Source of the DNA: Malachius bipustulatus
Taxonomy: Eukaryota; Arthropoda; Insecta; Coleoptera; Melyridae
DNA: 64,000 bases
Assembly: GCA_910589415.1 (NCBI GenBank)
Contig: OU342634.1
Coordinates: 41,284,723 to 41,348,722 of the forward strand
Direction of reading: 5' to 3'
The translations under genes were made by a program, and so were the position numbers. This document shows positions 12,501-23,953 of this stretch, in pieces. Each line of letters begins with the position of its first letter. Positions within the stretch are counted from its first letter, which is position 1. The notes beneath the pieces were generated by a model. It had not been told where the DNA came from and made no database searches. It saw nothing but the letters and a program-made list of their open reading frames with translations.

Positions 12501-12704
12501 TTTACATAAAAATTTAATTCTACCGTAAGTAAAATTATTTTTATTCAAGTATACTCGTAGATAAAGTATAGTATTCCACTCGCGCATAATGGCTATTATC
12601 CACTTAGATGTTACAGCACTCGCCAGAGGCTCGTGCTGCAATTTTCATCTTCGTGGATAATAGCTATAATTATGCGCTTGTTGAATAATATACTATTATT
12701 AGAT
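9543..12704. repeat. Three-unit tandem array, about 1.07 kb period
   Basis: Units start at 9543, 10615 and 11682, each with TTATCTACTCCTATTAGATA. Spacings are 1072 and 1067 bp. The third unit, about 1020 bp, has a deletion of about 50 bp around 11913. The units are highly similar throughout. Each carries a near-perfect palindrome CGATTGAACAATGAG / CTCATTATTCAATCG (first at 9640-9669), and close to its end a hairpin with arms GCGCATAATGGCTATTATCC and GGATAATAGCTATAATTATG enclosing AGCACTCGCC and its complement. A minus-strand open frame of 108-110 codons is kept in units 1 and 3 and broken in unit 2. This could be a young satellite or a tandemly duplicated DNA element. Confidence 0.85.
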
Positions 12705-14320
12705 CGTGTTCAGTAACTTCAATATTCACGCTCGACTATAACTTATTTATTGTCTGTCACCTTACTGTCAAGGTTACGCATACCTGCAGACAGGGACTAC
12801 TTAGAACATAATAATTTTAGTTCAAAATTTAGACATACTACTGTAACCTCCACCCCCCTTGGCCTGGTGATCTCTAGAATTTCCCCTCCCCCTTTTCTTG
12901 GTAGGACCCTTTTGTTGTGTGTGTCGTCTTGTAGCACCCAGTGGTTCGTAAAGATGGGGTCGCAGAGATTTTGTTGAGAATGGGAAATAAAACAACGTAA
13001 TTTCAAAACACCTAATTTACTGCCTTTCCCTAATTTAATTATTTACAATTCAAAATGATTATGAAATTCTATGTTATTTATTTACAATTTTATTTAATTA
13101 TTCAATTTATTTAATTCATTTCTTCAAGATTAAAAATTCTAATTTTATGTTGGTACAACCTGTTACCTGCGGTTCAAATACAACCCAGTCGATTTATGAT
13201 TGTTTATTTTGTGGATTTGTTTGTGTGAATTGGGTCTGGTGCCTGGAGTTGGTTTATGAGCCTATTGTTGTCCTTTGACAATTGGTTTCACTCTTACTTT
13301 CTTACCCCCTGGGGTTTAAACGTTATTCGTCGTAGAAGCGAGGTTGTCAGCTTGTGACAGTTGTAGGATATCAGAGTGTTATTTTTATCTTCCCGAGCTA
13401 ATAAGATGCAGCAAGGCGTTATAGCCAGGTGCTTCGATCTTTGCCTGTTTGAAGATTGGAAGGCGGTTTAATCCGCGCTTCCCGATGTGTTTCGATTGGT
13501 ATCCTTACGACAGGATGGGTGGCGGTGGCTAATTAGATGACTGTTTAGTAATTCAAATACAGAGGCAAGACCGCGAATCTCCCGGACCTGTTTCTGTACT
13601 GAGATAACGATTCTTGACCGAAAAGCCAATACACAGACCCTTCTCAACCCTAAGAAAATGCCATACACGTACTTTGAACGTGCCGTATTTTCTTGCATAC
13701 CCTGCTGGCCATGGGACAAGACGGACTCCGCTCAGTATATTTTCCCCTATTATAATGTGTGTGTGTAGAGAGAAAGGATGCACCAACTTCGTGGTAGTCC
13801 TGTTATCGGTACAAGGTCAATTTCGAACTTATGATTTTCGGGACAATTTCATTGTGAAATTGTTTGATTGTCTTGTTTCTATATTGCCTCACTCAACAGT
13901 ACATCTAAAAAATTCCCAATCAAATTACTAGCTCGTGATAATAAAAAGTACCCTGATTTCCTTAATTTCTCGAATGCTCAAATTTTGTGGATTTCGTGGT
14001 TTTGAAAATGAATTGAATATTTTTCAATTCGTTTGAATTTTTCTGAATTTTAATTTGATTTATTTCTTCGTGAATTTTGAGACTTTTGACTTTTCTAAAA
14101 TTTTTAAAAACCCTTCCTTTATTTAAAAGTTGTCGTGAAAATTTCGGAGACTTTTTCTTATGAATCAAAGAATAATTTAAAAGTCGGGGTTAAGTATTTG
14201 AACTGCTGATATCGTCGTACGTCTGGCTCCTCAAGAACGCAGTCTGGATAAAACGAGACAAAACGATACCTGAGACAAAACGAGAAAATTTTCAGAGGCA
14301 GTAAACTTATAAAGATCAAT
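12705..14320. other. Unassigned repeat-like sequence
   Basis: Base composition alternates between AT-rich runs and GC-richer patches (12830-12970 and 13320-13760). A minus-strand open frame at 12797-13006 contains CDPIFTNHWVLQDDTHNKRV, which looks retroelement-like but is not identified. I see no complete element boundary. It may be part of the same element as the basic frame at 14330-14632. Confidence 0.3.
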
Positions 14321-14329
14321 CTAAGCTTT

Positions 14330-14632
14330 TTAATTACAAAATTTGAAATTGTGAAAATTTACTTCACCTGTAGAATTGATGGCCCCTTGGGTTAACAGGG
14401 CGACAGGTTCCGGTTCCTCTAGGGCATCGTCGTAGTAGAGGTGGCTAGGCGCTGCAATTGGACTCGGGTCGGCTATGGCGGGCGGCATGGCAACAGCGTG
14501 CTCGATTCTAGCTGGATGGCCTCGTCTCGACTTCCGGACAATGGGGACGACTGGCGGTATTTTCAACTTGCGTACTTTCTGCGTAACTGACTTACTGGGC
14601 ACGGGCTGCGGCTTTAGTGGTTTTCGTGGCAT
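14330..14632 (-). CDS. Basic, proline-rich open frame of unknown function
   Basis: The frame starts with a true ATG and reads MPRKPLKPQPVPSKSVTQKV, then stretches rich in Pro, Lys, Arg and Ala, about 100 codons in all. It is much GC-richer than its surroundings. A donor-like ACAG|GTGAAG occurs near its 3' end, so it could be a first exon of about 87 codons. The minisatellite at 14647-14806 lies directly upstream of the ATG, as in the 5' untranslated regions of some LINE elements. It could be the start of a retroelement ORF1/gag or a host exon; I cannot decide. No conserved domain is recognised. Confidence 0.35.
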   Translation of the reverse strand: MPRKPLKPQPVPSKSVTQKVRKLKIPPVVPIVRKSRRGHPARIEHAVAMPPAIADPSPIAAPSHLYYDDALEEPEPVALLTQGAINSTGEVNFHNFKFCN

Positions 14633-14646
14633 TTTTGGAACGAGTA

Positions 14647-14806
14647 GGTTAGGTAAGATTTCCGGGCAATTTCTTCAACCAGAAAGGGTTAGGTAGGATT
14701 TCCGGGCAATTTCTTCAACCAGAAAGGGTTAGGTAATATTTCCGGGCAATTTCTTCAACCAGAAAGGGTTAGGTAATATTTCCGGGCAATTTCTTCAACC
14801 AGAAAG
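14647..14806. repeat. 40-bp minisatellite, four units
   Basis: Four direct copies with exact 40-bp spacing start at 14647, 14687, 14727 and 14767. Each reads GGTTAGGTAAGATTTCCGGG with minor variants, followed by CAATTTCTTCAACCAGAAAG. A fifth copy begins at 14807 and stops after about 8 nt. Confidence 0.9.
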
Positions 14807-14814
14807 GGTTAGGC

Positions 14815-16089
14815 AAAGGAGTAGTCTACGATCAGGAAGCTGAATCAAGACTCCTCGCGGTGAAATCTCTGCCTGTATTTATAGTAGATGGCCAACCCTT
14901 GTCTTCGTGGTCTATTGTGTCTATTTAGGTCAGCGCTTTCACCCGTTCGTTCCTTTATCCAATGACTCGTTATGGTAGATTTCCCTGCTTTCCTCTTGTG
15001 TGAACTAAATGGTGGATATGTCATTTGATTAAACTGCTTTTCCTTTATATGGGACAATTTTAGTCGTGTTTCTATCACTTGTATTAATGAAGTTCCCATT
15101 GTATTTTATTTAATTTCCGGTCATCTGTTTAGGCGAGATTTAGTTTAAATCTTTGGATATTTTCACCTCACTTTTCTTCTGATAATCTTTCTTCACGTGA
15201 TTTTAGGTAATAGGTACTACCTTGTTGTGGAGTTTTAGAGAAAAATTATTCACCCGGGGGCGTTAGGTTTCACTACAATATAGCCAACAACATTTTGTCA
15301 GAGGATATTTTGTATCTTATATATCTATTTTTGCAAATAAATATCAAACAACAAGTAACATATTATTTTGAGTATTTTGCTGTTGCTGTGAAGCATCGGT
15401 ATACACCCCAAGTGTTCACAATTATTATTGTGAGTATTAACAATAACTGCCAACAAAGCAAACAAAAAATTCAAAGATTACTTGTTTTTCTCAATCCTAA
15501 GCTGAATAAAACATGGTACAACTTGAAATGTTAATTTAAAAAGTTTCGGGAGTGTGATGTTTATATGGGTTCTTGATGTCGGGGTGGTCTTCATATATGT
15601 ACTTATATACTTCTATCTTCATATACTTCATATGGCTCATTCTGTTTTGGATTACATTTGTATATTCATCAATTAACGATGTTTCGCCATTCTTAAAGTA
15701 ACGAAATGTATTGTCTTCAGTCATGTAAATAAGCAAATAAGTGTATTAAAAGTAAGAATACTAAGTAAAAAAAGTAAGGATTGAAAACATATATTTTATG
15801 TTGTCAAAGCACTTACAGTAAATAAATTCTAAATGAATATATTAAAAATTTAGTATGTTCGTAGTAAGGCAATGGTTAACCTACGAATATATGATCCTTA
15901 ATAATTTATAAGTATATACGTGATTATTTGATATAACTTGCCTTTCTGTCGTTTGTTATGAAACTTGTTAGTACATGTTTGGGCTTGAAACCTATAATAT
16001 ATAAAATTCTTTGAGTTTAATGTTTCAATTCACTTTGTTCAGAAAGACACCAACCAAGTAAACATTTGCTTTGACATAACAATTTCAAT
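14815..16089. other. Non-coding stretch before the first gustatory receptor exon
   Basis: The first 470 bp appear to continue the unidentified element, which may end near 15285. From there to the ATG at 16090 the sequence is AT-rich and unassigned. The last 30 nt before the ATG resemble the same position before the second first exon at 21694 (shared CATTTG and TAA-rich words), consistent with duplication including some leader sequence. Confidence 0.4.
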
Positions 16090-16929
16090 ATGGATATAAA
16101 TTTACTTCAGTATGCTAGTCTTTTCTTAATAACACCCGATTTTGATTTTAGACTCAATAAAATCAGAAACTGGCGAACATCCTTAATTTTTAAAATTTTA
16201 TTTTCAGTTACATTTATATCTCTCTGCGTCTACCAAGATATAGTCAGTAGTGCGGCATACCTCACAGCTTCTGCATGCAACTATATTTCATTGTTGCAAA
16301 GTATTTTCTCCTTCGCATCATATTCTATTTCTGTTGGAAATGCCGTCCGTTTTAATAACAAGGATTGGATTTCTTTTTGGAATTTTTCGAATGGAAAAGA
16401 CAATGAAATCTATATGGATCCTGTTTCAGGAACTTTGAAATATTTCTACCTAATTTGTTGGGTCCTACCTATTATAGGACAACTTATATCGACCTCATGC
16501 ATGTATGTTTCTGGAAAGTGGAACAGTTTTCAAATATGTTTAGCAATGGCAACGGGATATGTCCGCTTTCATATTAATCTAATTACCGTTTCAACCATAA
16601 GCATTTTGACATATAAAATTTTGACCCGGTTTAAATCCATCAACGATACTCTTTCAAGACATTTGAAGACAATGAAGTTAAATGAATATGGCAAATTTAG
16701 GCAACTTCAGAACGTAAACATTTTATCAAGCATCTTAAAAAACAAGAAGTTATACATGGAAGCTACTAAAGCCACAAATTTTTTTAGCCATTTATATGGA
16801 TATCAAATATTTTTCGTATTATTCAAAGCATCTCTTATCTTACTTTCAGCGTTCTGCAATAATTTGACATATTTCAAGACTAGTGGTATTGGTTACTATG
16901 TTATGTCTTGTAATTTTTTCATGCAATCC
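16090..16929 (+). CDS. Gustatory receptor alternative first exon A (280 codons)
   Basis: The exon starts MDINLLQYASLFLITPDFDF and stays open for 280 codons to a strong phase-0 donor, CAATCC|GTAAGT. The protein has several membrane segments and the insect gustatory receptor signature before the last helix: HLYGYQIFFVLFKASLILLS then AFCNNLTYF. These 7tm_7 receptors are ligand-gated cation channels in taste and other sensory neurons. The exon lacks the seventh helix, so a downstream exon is required. The only matching one I find is at 43492, also phase 0, giving a 368-aa protein. It is clearly paralogous to the exon at 21694, with identical length. The two probably share the last exon by alternative splicing. 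Confidence 0.85.
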
Positions 16930-17106
16930 GTAAGTATTGTCGATTAATTTATTTATTTAGTCAATTCCCAATCCCTGAAAACTAAGTTGTTATAAATTCA
17001 TATTTTAACAATTTTAACAATAACTTTAAAATTTGGTATATATAAGTAGCGAGTTAAACGCAGACTAAGGTGACGTACACGTACACGTTGCGGGTAGCAA
17101 TAGCGA

Positions 17107-17120
17107 AGGGGGGGGGGGGT
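17107..17120. repeat. Poly-G run
   Basis: About a dozen consecutive G residues lie between two AT-rich segments. Such runs are also seen near 38081 and 58478. Confidence 0.8.
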
Positions 17121-17126
17121 GCATTC

Positions 17127-17335
17127 GTAAAGGATACAATAAATGAACGTAAACTGTCGTACATTAATAAATAGGTACCTAGTAAAATCACTATAGAACT
17201 TCAGAATTGCCGTTTCTTACATCATGGCGAAATACGTTCAACAGACGCATTAAAAACGTAAAAAAGAAAGCTCAAATGAAGTGACATATAGAAGAAGGTT
17301 AAAATAAATATGTGTTGTTTTGGTAAAATTGGTAA
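17127..17335 (+). repeat. Dispersed repeat, copy 1 of 2
   Basis: This segment is homologous, in the same orientation, to 20048-20255. Shared words include GAATTGCCGTTTCTTACA, GAAGTGACATA and the start AACGTAA.CTGTCGT. One copy follows gustatory exon A and the other precedes exon B. No coding content. Confidence 0.65.
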
Positions 17336-17537
17336 AACACAGTAGGTTTTTTATTATAAAAATTATAAAAAATAAATATATATCTTATGGCTGTGGTAAA
17401 GCCCAAGTGTCAGAAGTTTTCAAGTAGCCTCAAGGACCTCTGACGTAACTTAACGACTGCTGTGAAGCAGCCGGGACCCCCTTTTTAACGTACCTCCCGG
17501 AGCACGATCGGTCACGGAACTTTTTTATTTACCATTA

Positions 17538-18384
17538 CAAGGTGTTTCTAAATGGAGTACCATAAATTGGAGGACTTGTAGATAAAGTTAAAAAAATACG
17601 AAAATGTAGGAAAATTTTTTTTCGAAAAGGCTTTATTGATGAGATACAGGGTGTTAAAGAGTCGACCGACAGACCACTCTTTTGTTAATATTTGTTGAAA
17701 CAATAACCCAACTGAGACAATTTTTTGTGTGTAACAACAAGTTATAAAGAGCAATAATCAGACAAATTTTCGGTTTATTTCAATAAGCCAGTGGCGTAGA
17801 AACAGGGGTCGTTTGACACTTTTCACTCTTTAAAAAAGTAAGGGCTAGGTTTTTTGATGTCTTATTACTTTTTTCTGAATCAACGGTCTTTTTACAATAA
17901 AAAAGCCATACTTGTTTAATTTGCCCAGAGGCGTCCGTTTTTGAGATATTTGCAATTTTTTGTCAGGACGTCAGTCGCTTTATGTAAAATACACTTAAAA
18001 ATTTAATTTATTAAAATTGTGAAGGTAGCTTTGAAATTTAAATAAACTAATTTTTGGACTAATAAAAATGTTATTTGGTCTAAAAAAAATCAAGGAAACC
18101 AAAAATCAAATAAATTGGAAAAATACGAAATTACACACTCCCCTATTATTAATAATTTTTTCAAATAAACTAATAAACTAATAAACTAATAAACTAATTT
18201 TTTAAGTCTCAGTTGGGTTATTGTTTCAACAAATATTAACAAAAGAGTGGTCTGTCGGTCGACTTTTAACACCCTGTATCTCATCAATAAAGCCTTTTCG
18301 AAAAAAATTTTCCTACATTTTCGTATTTTTTTAACTTTATCTACAAGTCCTCCAATTTATGGTACTCCATTTAGAAACATCTTG
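17538..18384. mobile_element. Foldback element, 847 bp
   Basis: The arms are long inverted copies: CAAGGTGTTTCTAAATGGAG at the left end returns as CTCCATTTAGAAACATCTTG at the right, and similarity continues for about 180 bp through TCGACCGACAGACCACTCTT. The centre is AT-rich and unique, with a short tandem AATAAACT run near 18165-18195. It lies in the gustatory receptor intron. Confidence 0.85.
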
Positions 18385-19339
18385 GTATAATTGGTCACCC
18401 ATCTAAGTACTGACCAAGAAAAGTCATGCTGCACTTTAGAGATCGTTTGACCGAAACTCTAGCAGCTTGACTATTGTGACCGATTTTTTATTATTAAGAG
18501 GGTATACAGGGTGTCCCAAAACTCAACGTCATCCTTTGAAGGGCTGGTAGGCCAAGTCATGACTGACCAGAATATCATAAGATGATCTCAGTAAAAAATT
18601 GTTTATTTTCGAGATCATGGGACTTTTATGAATTTTCTGAAAATCGATACCTTAGATCTGTTTTTCGAGTGTCCCAGTTGCAAAATTTCATATTCTTACA
18701 TTCTTAATTTTGTTACGCAATGCTGAATAGCCCCATTAATGATTAAGTGCCGAAGAAATATTCTAGTGCCCTACCTTTTAGGAAAATTGTTAATGTTTTT
18801 GCCCGATAGAAAATTTTTGTTTTTTCATGTCACAACTTTGTCACTTCATACATGAAAAAAAATTACCCCGTGAACCTGGCAAGTTATTCCTAAAAATTAC
18901 CCATTTGATCTAGTTTCTGCAATGGTGTAATATTTTGTATGCTTTACTTTAGAAAAAAAAGATATTGCTGTTTGACTGCAAAAGGAGCGCGCATTGTGAA
19001 ATCATATCAATAAATAATCTGAGAGGCGTAAGTACACAATAAAAGTACAGGGTGTTTTGTAATTGAAAGTAAATATTTAAGGTGGTGATTTTTGGGTCCA
19101 TTTTAAGAAGAAAACTTCATAAGAACGTATGTCCTAAAAGTTTTAACTTTTGAGATACAGGGTGGAAAAATTTTATTAAAATAAATAATTTTTTCGTAAT
19201 TTCTGTAATACCGCTCTGGATATTTTAATGAAATTTCGTATACAGGTATTACGCATCAATGGGCATTTTTTCATGTTACCCATCGGATAAAAATCGGATA
19301 ATTTTCATCACCCTGTATTAAAATTTACTCCACATAGGC
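18385..19339. other. Fragments of CAGGGTG-ended repeats
   Basis: Single, unpaired ends such as TACAGGGTGTCCCAAAAC (about 18506), ACAGGGTGTTTTGTAATTG (about 19049) and ATACAGGGTGG (about 19155) occur without matching partners. I read the stretch as broken relics of several TA-flanked repeat families. No gene. Confidence 0.45.
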
Positions 19340-19498
19340 CCGTATTCATCAATAAATATAACCCCTGGGGTTATATTTTGGAGCATGTCATTGGTTTAAA
19401 ATTCGTAGCGTTCGTAGGCTTTGAGCATTGGACCAATCAGCTGTCAGAAAATTCAAAATATAACCCCAGAGTTATATTTTGAAGTTTGATGAATACGG
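19340..19498. mobile_element. Small MITE with CCGTATTCATCAA ends
   Basis: A 159-bp element has inverted ends CCGTATTCATCAA and TTGATGAATACGG, plus inner inverted ATATAACCCC blocks. Internal sequence related to its middle (TTCGTAGC.TTCGTAG and CAGCTGTC) recurs at about 20380-20440. Confidence 0.75.
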
Positions 19499-19900
19499 AC
19501 AATAGTGGGTTAAAACATGAAAAGTTAGGATAGGGACATGTAAACCGTTTTTAGATATCTTGATACGTTCTAGTTCTAGACTGCTTTGAAGTTGAAAATT
19601 TTCGATTTTCACTTGTTTATAACTCATAAACCGCTCAATCTAAATTCCAATGGTGAAAACCACCTGTATTAGATTTCTTCATACATTTAAAAAATATAAA
19701 GTTTTACAGGGTGTTCTATTTAAAAACCCGAAGTTGATGTTACTTCCGGTTAAACAGGAAGTTGTGTTGATCGAGCGTTTACCTCAACATATAGATGATG
19801 ATAAACTACGCCACTTTGTTTCAAAAAGTTTCGTTATAATATCTTCAAAATTAACGGAGTTACCGCTTGGGGCGTTTTTTATAATTCACCCTGTATATAG

Positions 19901-20041
19901 TATATCGTGGGCAGGTGAATTTTGGAAAACCACTTTTTCGTGATCTGGGGGTCATGATCGGTGGACATTTGATGAGTTTGGGTGATTTTCGAAAAGTGAT
20001 GTCGTCCTCAATAGTGTATTTTTTTTATTAAAAAATACACT
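19901..20041 (+). repeat. Dispersed repeat H, copy 1 (left of gustatory exon B)
   Basis: The unit begins TATATCGTGGGCAGGTGAAT and ends in a short AT-rich palindrome (AGTGTATTTTTT / AAAAAATACACT). The same unit occurs inverted at 22849-22991 and again at 39540-39700. Copies 1 and 2 face each other across gustatory exon B. Confidence 0.8.
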
Positions 20042-20047
20042 AAAAAC

Positions 20048-20255
20048 GTAAGCTGTCGTTCATAAATTACAATAGGCTAATAAAATCACTCGAGGTCTCC
20101 AGAATCGCCGTTTCTTACACCACGGCGTGTAACGTTCAAATCGTTCAATATATGCATTGAGAATTTAAGAAATGCTCAATAATGAAGTGACATAAAGAAC
20201 ATAAAGGTTAAATATCTGTGTCCTGTGTCGTTTTGTTAAAACGAAAATATATTTT
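20048..20255 (+). repeat. Dispersed repeat, copy 2 of 2
   Basis: Homologous to 17127-17335 in the same orientation, with shared blocks CGCCGTTTCTTACA and AATGAAGTGACATA. Confidence 0.65.
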
Positions 20256-21693
20256 TTTATTATTCAAAGAGAACATGCACTGCAGGGGAATCCCTATGAC
20301 GCTCTGGGAGCGGTATAAGAGCGGAGCGGACATATCGATTCAGGTTGACTTTGAATCGTTGGCTTTGGTTCTTTGAAATTTCGTAGCATTCGTAGAGTTA
20401 TAATAGAGCATTAGACCACTCAGCTGTCGGAAAAAAAATGTTTTAAGTAAGGTCATTTCTTTGTTGTTTTGGAGTTCAAGCAGAAATGTTGGCGATAATA
20501 TTCATGACCGTTTGTTGTTTGAAGTCTCCTGTTAATGAGCGCGGACCTGTTTGAAACAACTAATAAATAAATAAGTAACAACCGGGAATGTACCTAAAAG
20601 TTTTCTATGTTTCATTAAAAAACCTATCGTGTTTAAAAAAATATGTCACACAAATGCGTGTGTAAATGCAGTCAATAAACGTATACATAATAAAGCTATC
20701 CATGAAACAGAAATATTTACCGAACACCGTAAAGTACCCTAGATAAAAAAGTTTCGGTTATGGGTACAAAGGATAACTTACTAAAAAACCTTGTAAGATT
20801 GGGGCTAATTTTTTCAATTCAAAAGTGCAATTCATTACACGCAAGTCTTCGTCAGTCATTCTTATGTACCAACTTGAAAAAAACTAGGTAGGTAGGTTTA
20901 AAAACATTGGCATCGCAATGCACTTAGGTAGGCTCTTATTTTATTCATACTTGCCGATAGCACTGATGGTTACATATTTATTAAATATGTAGGATGTAGG
21001 TGCTAGGTACATAGATACGTGATACGTGTACAATTTTAACTAAAACGGTTCAAGTTACTTCGAGCAATCATTATTAGTACTCTTTCGCAACGCAACCAGA
21101 TATATATATCAGCAGAGACAGTACCAGAGACAACATACTGAAGTATAATAGATGATTTGCAAACCAATAATCCTGTGCGTCAAATAAATATTATTATCAC
21201 ATGTGTTATTAGTCCACACAACGTAAAGTGGTTCTTCCCGTTCGACAAAAAAATCTGCTTCAGAACTCTATCACTTTACGAGTAAAAGTTTGGTGATATT
21301 ACCTCTCAAGTAAACAACTACGCCTGAGTTTGAAATATAATAGTGCTTAATATAATATTTGAAAATCGAGTAGTCATTAGGTGCTGAAAAGTCAACTCGA
21401 CATTTTTTAACTACTAAGAAGTACCTATCTTACATTAATAAGTATGAGGTAAATTATTTTGTTCTGCAAATTAAACGAGAATTTTGGCTCTTCTATACAA
21501 TCAAACCATTGTTGTATTGTTCTATCAAATCATTCTCCCATTCAGAAAGTTTTTATCAGAGGATTCAATTTTTATTACCTATTTCAGCATAGGTACCTAC
21601 CTAAATTTTCAAAAAATTTTTGGAATTATCTTTTTCCGTGCAAATAGCAAAAAATATATTTAAAATCATTTGCGTTATCTAATCAAATTAACT
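20256..21693. other. Intronic or intergenic stretch before gustatory exon B
   Basis: This holds a partial relic related to the 19340 MITE at about 20345-20450, then unassigned AT-rich sequence. A promoter for first exon B, if it has its own, would lie here; I see no definite element. Confidence 0.35.
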
Positions 21694-22533
21694 ATGGACA
21701 TCATTTTCCTTCAGTATTCTTCTTATTTCCTAATAACACCAGATTTTAATTTTAAAACCAACAATTTTAGAAATTGGCGTGTATCACTGGTTTGGAAAGC
21801 GCTATTTTCAATTTTATTTTTGTCTGCCACCATTTACTGTGATATAATTAGAGCTACAGCATATCTAACGGTTTCTGCATGCAATTATCTTGCTTGGTTG
21901 AACAATGTTTGCACCGTAGCTTCCTACTGCATTTCCTTTGGCAATTCTGTTCTGGTTAATAACAACCAATGGGTTCATTTTTGGACTTTTTTGGATGAAA
22001 AAGACAATGAAATCTCCATGTATCCTGTTTCGGAACCTTTGAAATATTTTTGGGCATTATGTTGGGCCCTAGTTATTATTGGGCAACTCATAGCGACCTT
22101 ATGCAATTATCTTGCTGGAAAGTGGGATAGTTTTGATATATCTGCAGCATTATTAATTCAATATTTGTTGTTCCATATTAGTTTACTTACCGTGTCAACA
22201 ACCTGCATATTGGTATACAAAATATTGTGCCGATATAAATCTGTGAATCATATCCTTTCTGAACATTTGAAGAGTATAAAATTTATTGAAAACAACAGGA
22301 TGAGAAGACGACAAGACACATACATTTTATCAAGTATTATAAATAGTAAGAAGATACACATGGAAGCTACTAAAGCCACTGACTTTCTTAGCCATTTGTT
22401 TGGCTATCAAATTTTTTTAACATTATTAAAAGCATCTCTCGTTTTACTTTCAGCATTTTGCAATAATCTGTCATATTTTAGTGCTAGTACAATTGGAATT
22501 ATTATTACGTTGTGTAATTTCTTAATGCAAATC
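21694..22533 (+). CDS. Gustatory receptor alternative first exon B (280 codons)
   Basis: The ATG at 21694 is chosen over upstream non-ATG starts because MDIIFLQYSSYFLITPDFNF aligns with the start of exon A. The exon is exactly 280 codons, as in A, and ends CAAATC|GTAAGT in phase 0. The signature before the last helix is HLFGYQIFLTLLKASLVLLS then AFCNNLSYF. Like A it lacks the seventh helix. Joined to the exon at 43492 it gives 368 aa, across an intron of about 21 kb. The frame is intact, so both copies look functional. It sits between inverted copies of repeat H. Confidence 0.85.
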
Positions 22534-22848
22534 GTAAGTAGATATTATTGATTAATAAATTTACCTATATGTTTAACCTTAGTAAGTGAGAAAAAAATTA
22601 CAATAGTATCATAGAAAACCCCACAGAAAACCATTTAGAGGATACACAAATCAAAGTATGTACGCATACATAAGTAGGTATGTGTAGACATGAAGGTCGC
22701 AATTATTATTATTATTGATCCATTACGGAGATTCTTATTTGTATCGACTTCTCAACTATCAGAACAGATCTTCTTTGATTTTAACAATTATTGATTTAAT
22801 ATTTACTTGTCTGTAACAATACTCTTCACAAAGCCTATCTGTTACGCT

Positions 22849-22991
22849 TTTTAGTGTATTTTTTAACAAAAAATACACTATTGAGGACGACATCACTTTT
22901 AGAAAATCACCCAAACTCATCAAATGTCCACCGATCATGACCCCCAGATCACGAAAAAGTGGTTTTCCAAAATTCACCTGCCCACGATATA
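22849..22991 (-). repeat. Dispersed repeat H, copy 2 (right of gustatory exon B, inverted)
   Basis: Reverse complement of 19901-20041, including CCACCGATCATGACCCCCAG and the terminal AT palindrome TTTAGTGTATT / AATACACT. Confidence 0.8.
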
Positions 22992-23953
22992 TATATAGAC
23001 ATATTAAGAGCCCATACGAAGCCTAAAATGCTATGTTCAGTTGAGTATTCGAAGCCTGGACCTACCATGTGAAGCCCGACTTCGGGCTTCGAAAATTTTA
23101 ACGTGTATAAACGTCGTACAGCATGGCCATCTATCGGTGGAAACGTTGGATAAATTTTGCCCAGGGCATCACTTTGACACCGGGGTACCCTAAAACATAC
23201 GCGACATAGTTCAACGAAACGTTCTACAGAGGGAGCGGCGCACGTTAGTATATAATTGTGTATATGTCGAGCATTTTTCGAAGCCTGTAGACGCACAGCC
23301 GATTATTCGAGTCCCGGTAAAATTGGCAACGGTGCATTGAGTGATGATATGTTTACATCAATTCATAAGCATCACGAGCTCTTCAATCTCCTCTCCAGTA
23401 AAATAATTTAACCCGAGAGCAACTGTGTTTACAGTCGCCAGCGCAAGCATTACGAGCTGCGTTTCGTATAATAACCGCATAATAGCCAATCAACCATTCT
23501 TGGATCACCTCATAAATTCTTGGTATTTTAACAATTTTAGCACAGAACTTTTAAACTAAAATTCCTACGTATGCATAAGCCAACATTATTTTCAGCTATA
23601 GGTATAGGTACAGGTGTCCCGTTTTTACCCGGTTAATTTTTTGAAATAGAACAACGTATTTTTTTACATTATCGTGTTCAGATTTTCTGACTGTATTTTT
23701 GCATTATAGCAATTTATTTAAAAGAAATATACCTTGCGACCTTGCTTTTTAAAACTAAAAGATGAAACTTGCGATGGTGGTAGTCAATCAAAGACCATCT
23801 TAATGTTTGAAAGTTGCGATTTTATGTTCACAAAAAAAACTTGGTAACTTTTAAAGTGGAGTTTATACAAAGTCAATTGAAACGACAAAAAACTAAGAAG
23901 CGCGGCTGATAATTCATAGTTCATTGATGAAACATATGCGGCGGTAAAACAAA
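22992..23953. other. Intronic stretch, nothing recognised
   Basis: AT-rich with a moderately GC-richer part at 23030-23330. No open frame with family features, and no paired inverted repeats that I can see. Confidence 0.35.

Noticed and set aside
14647..14806. CRISPR array
   Set aside because: The repeats are contiguous without unique spacers and the genome is eukaryotic.
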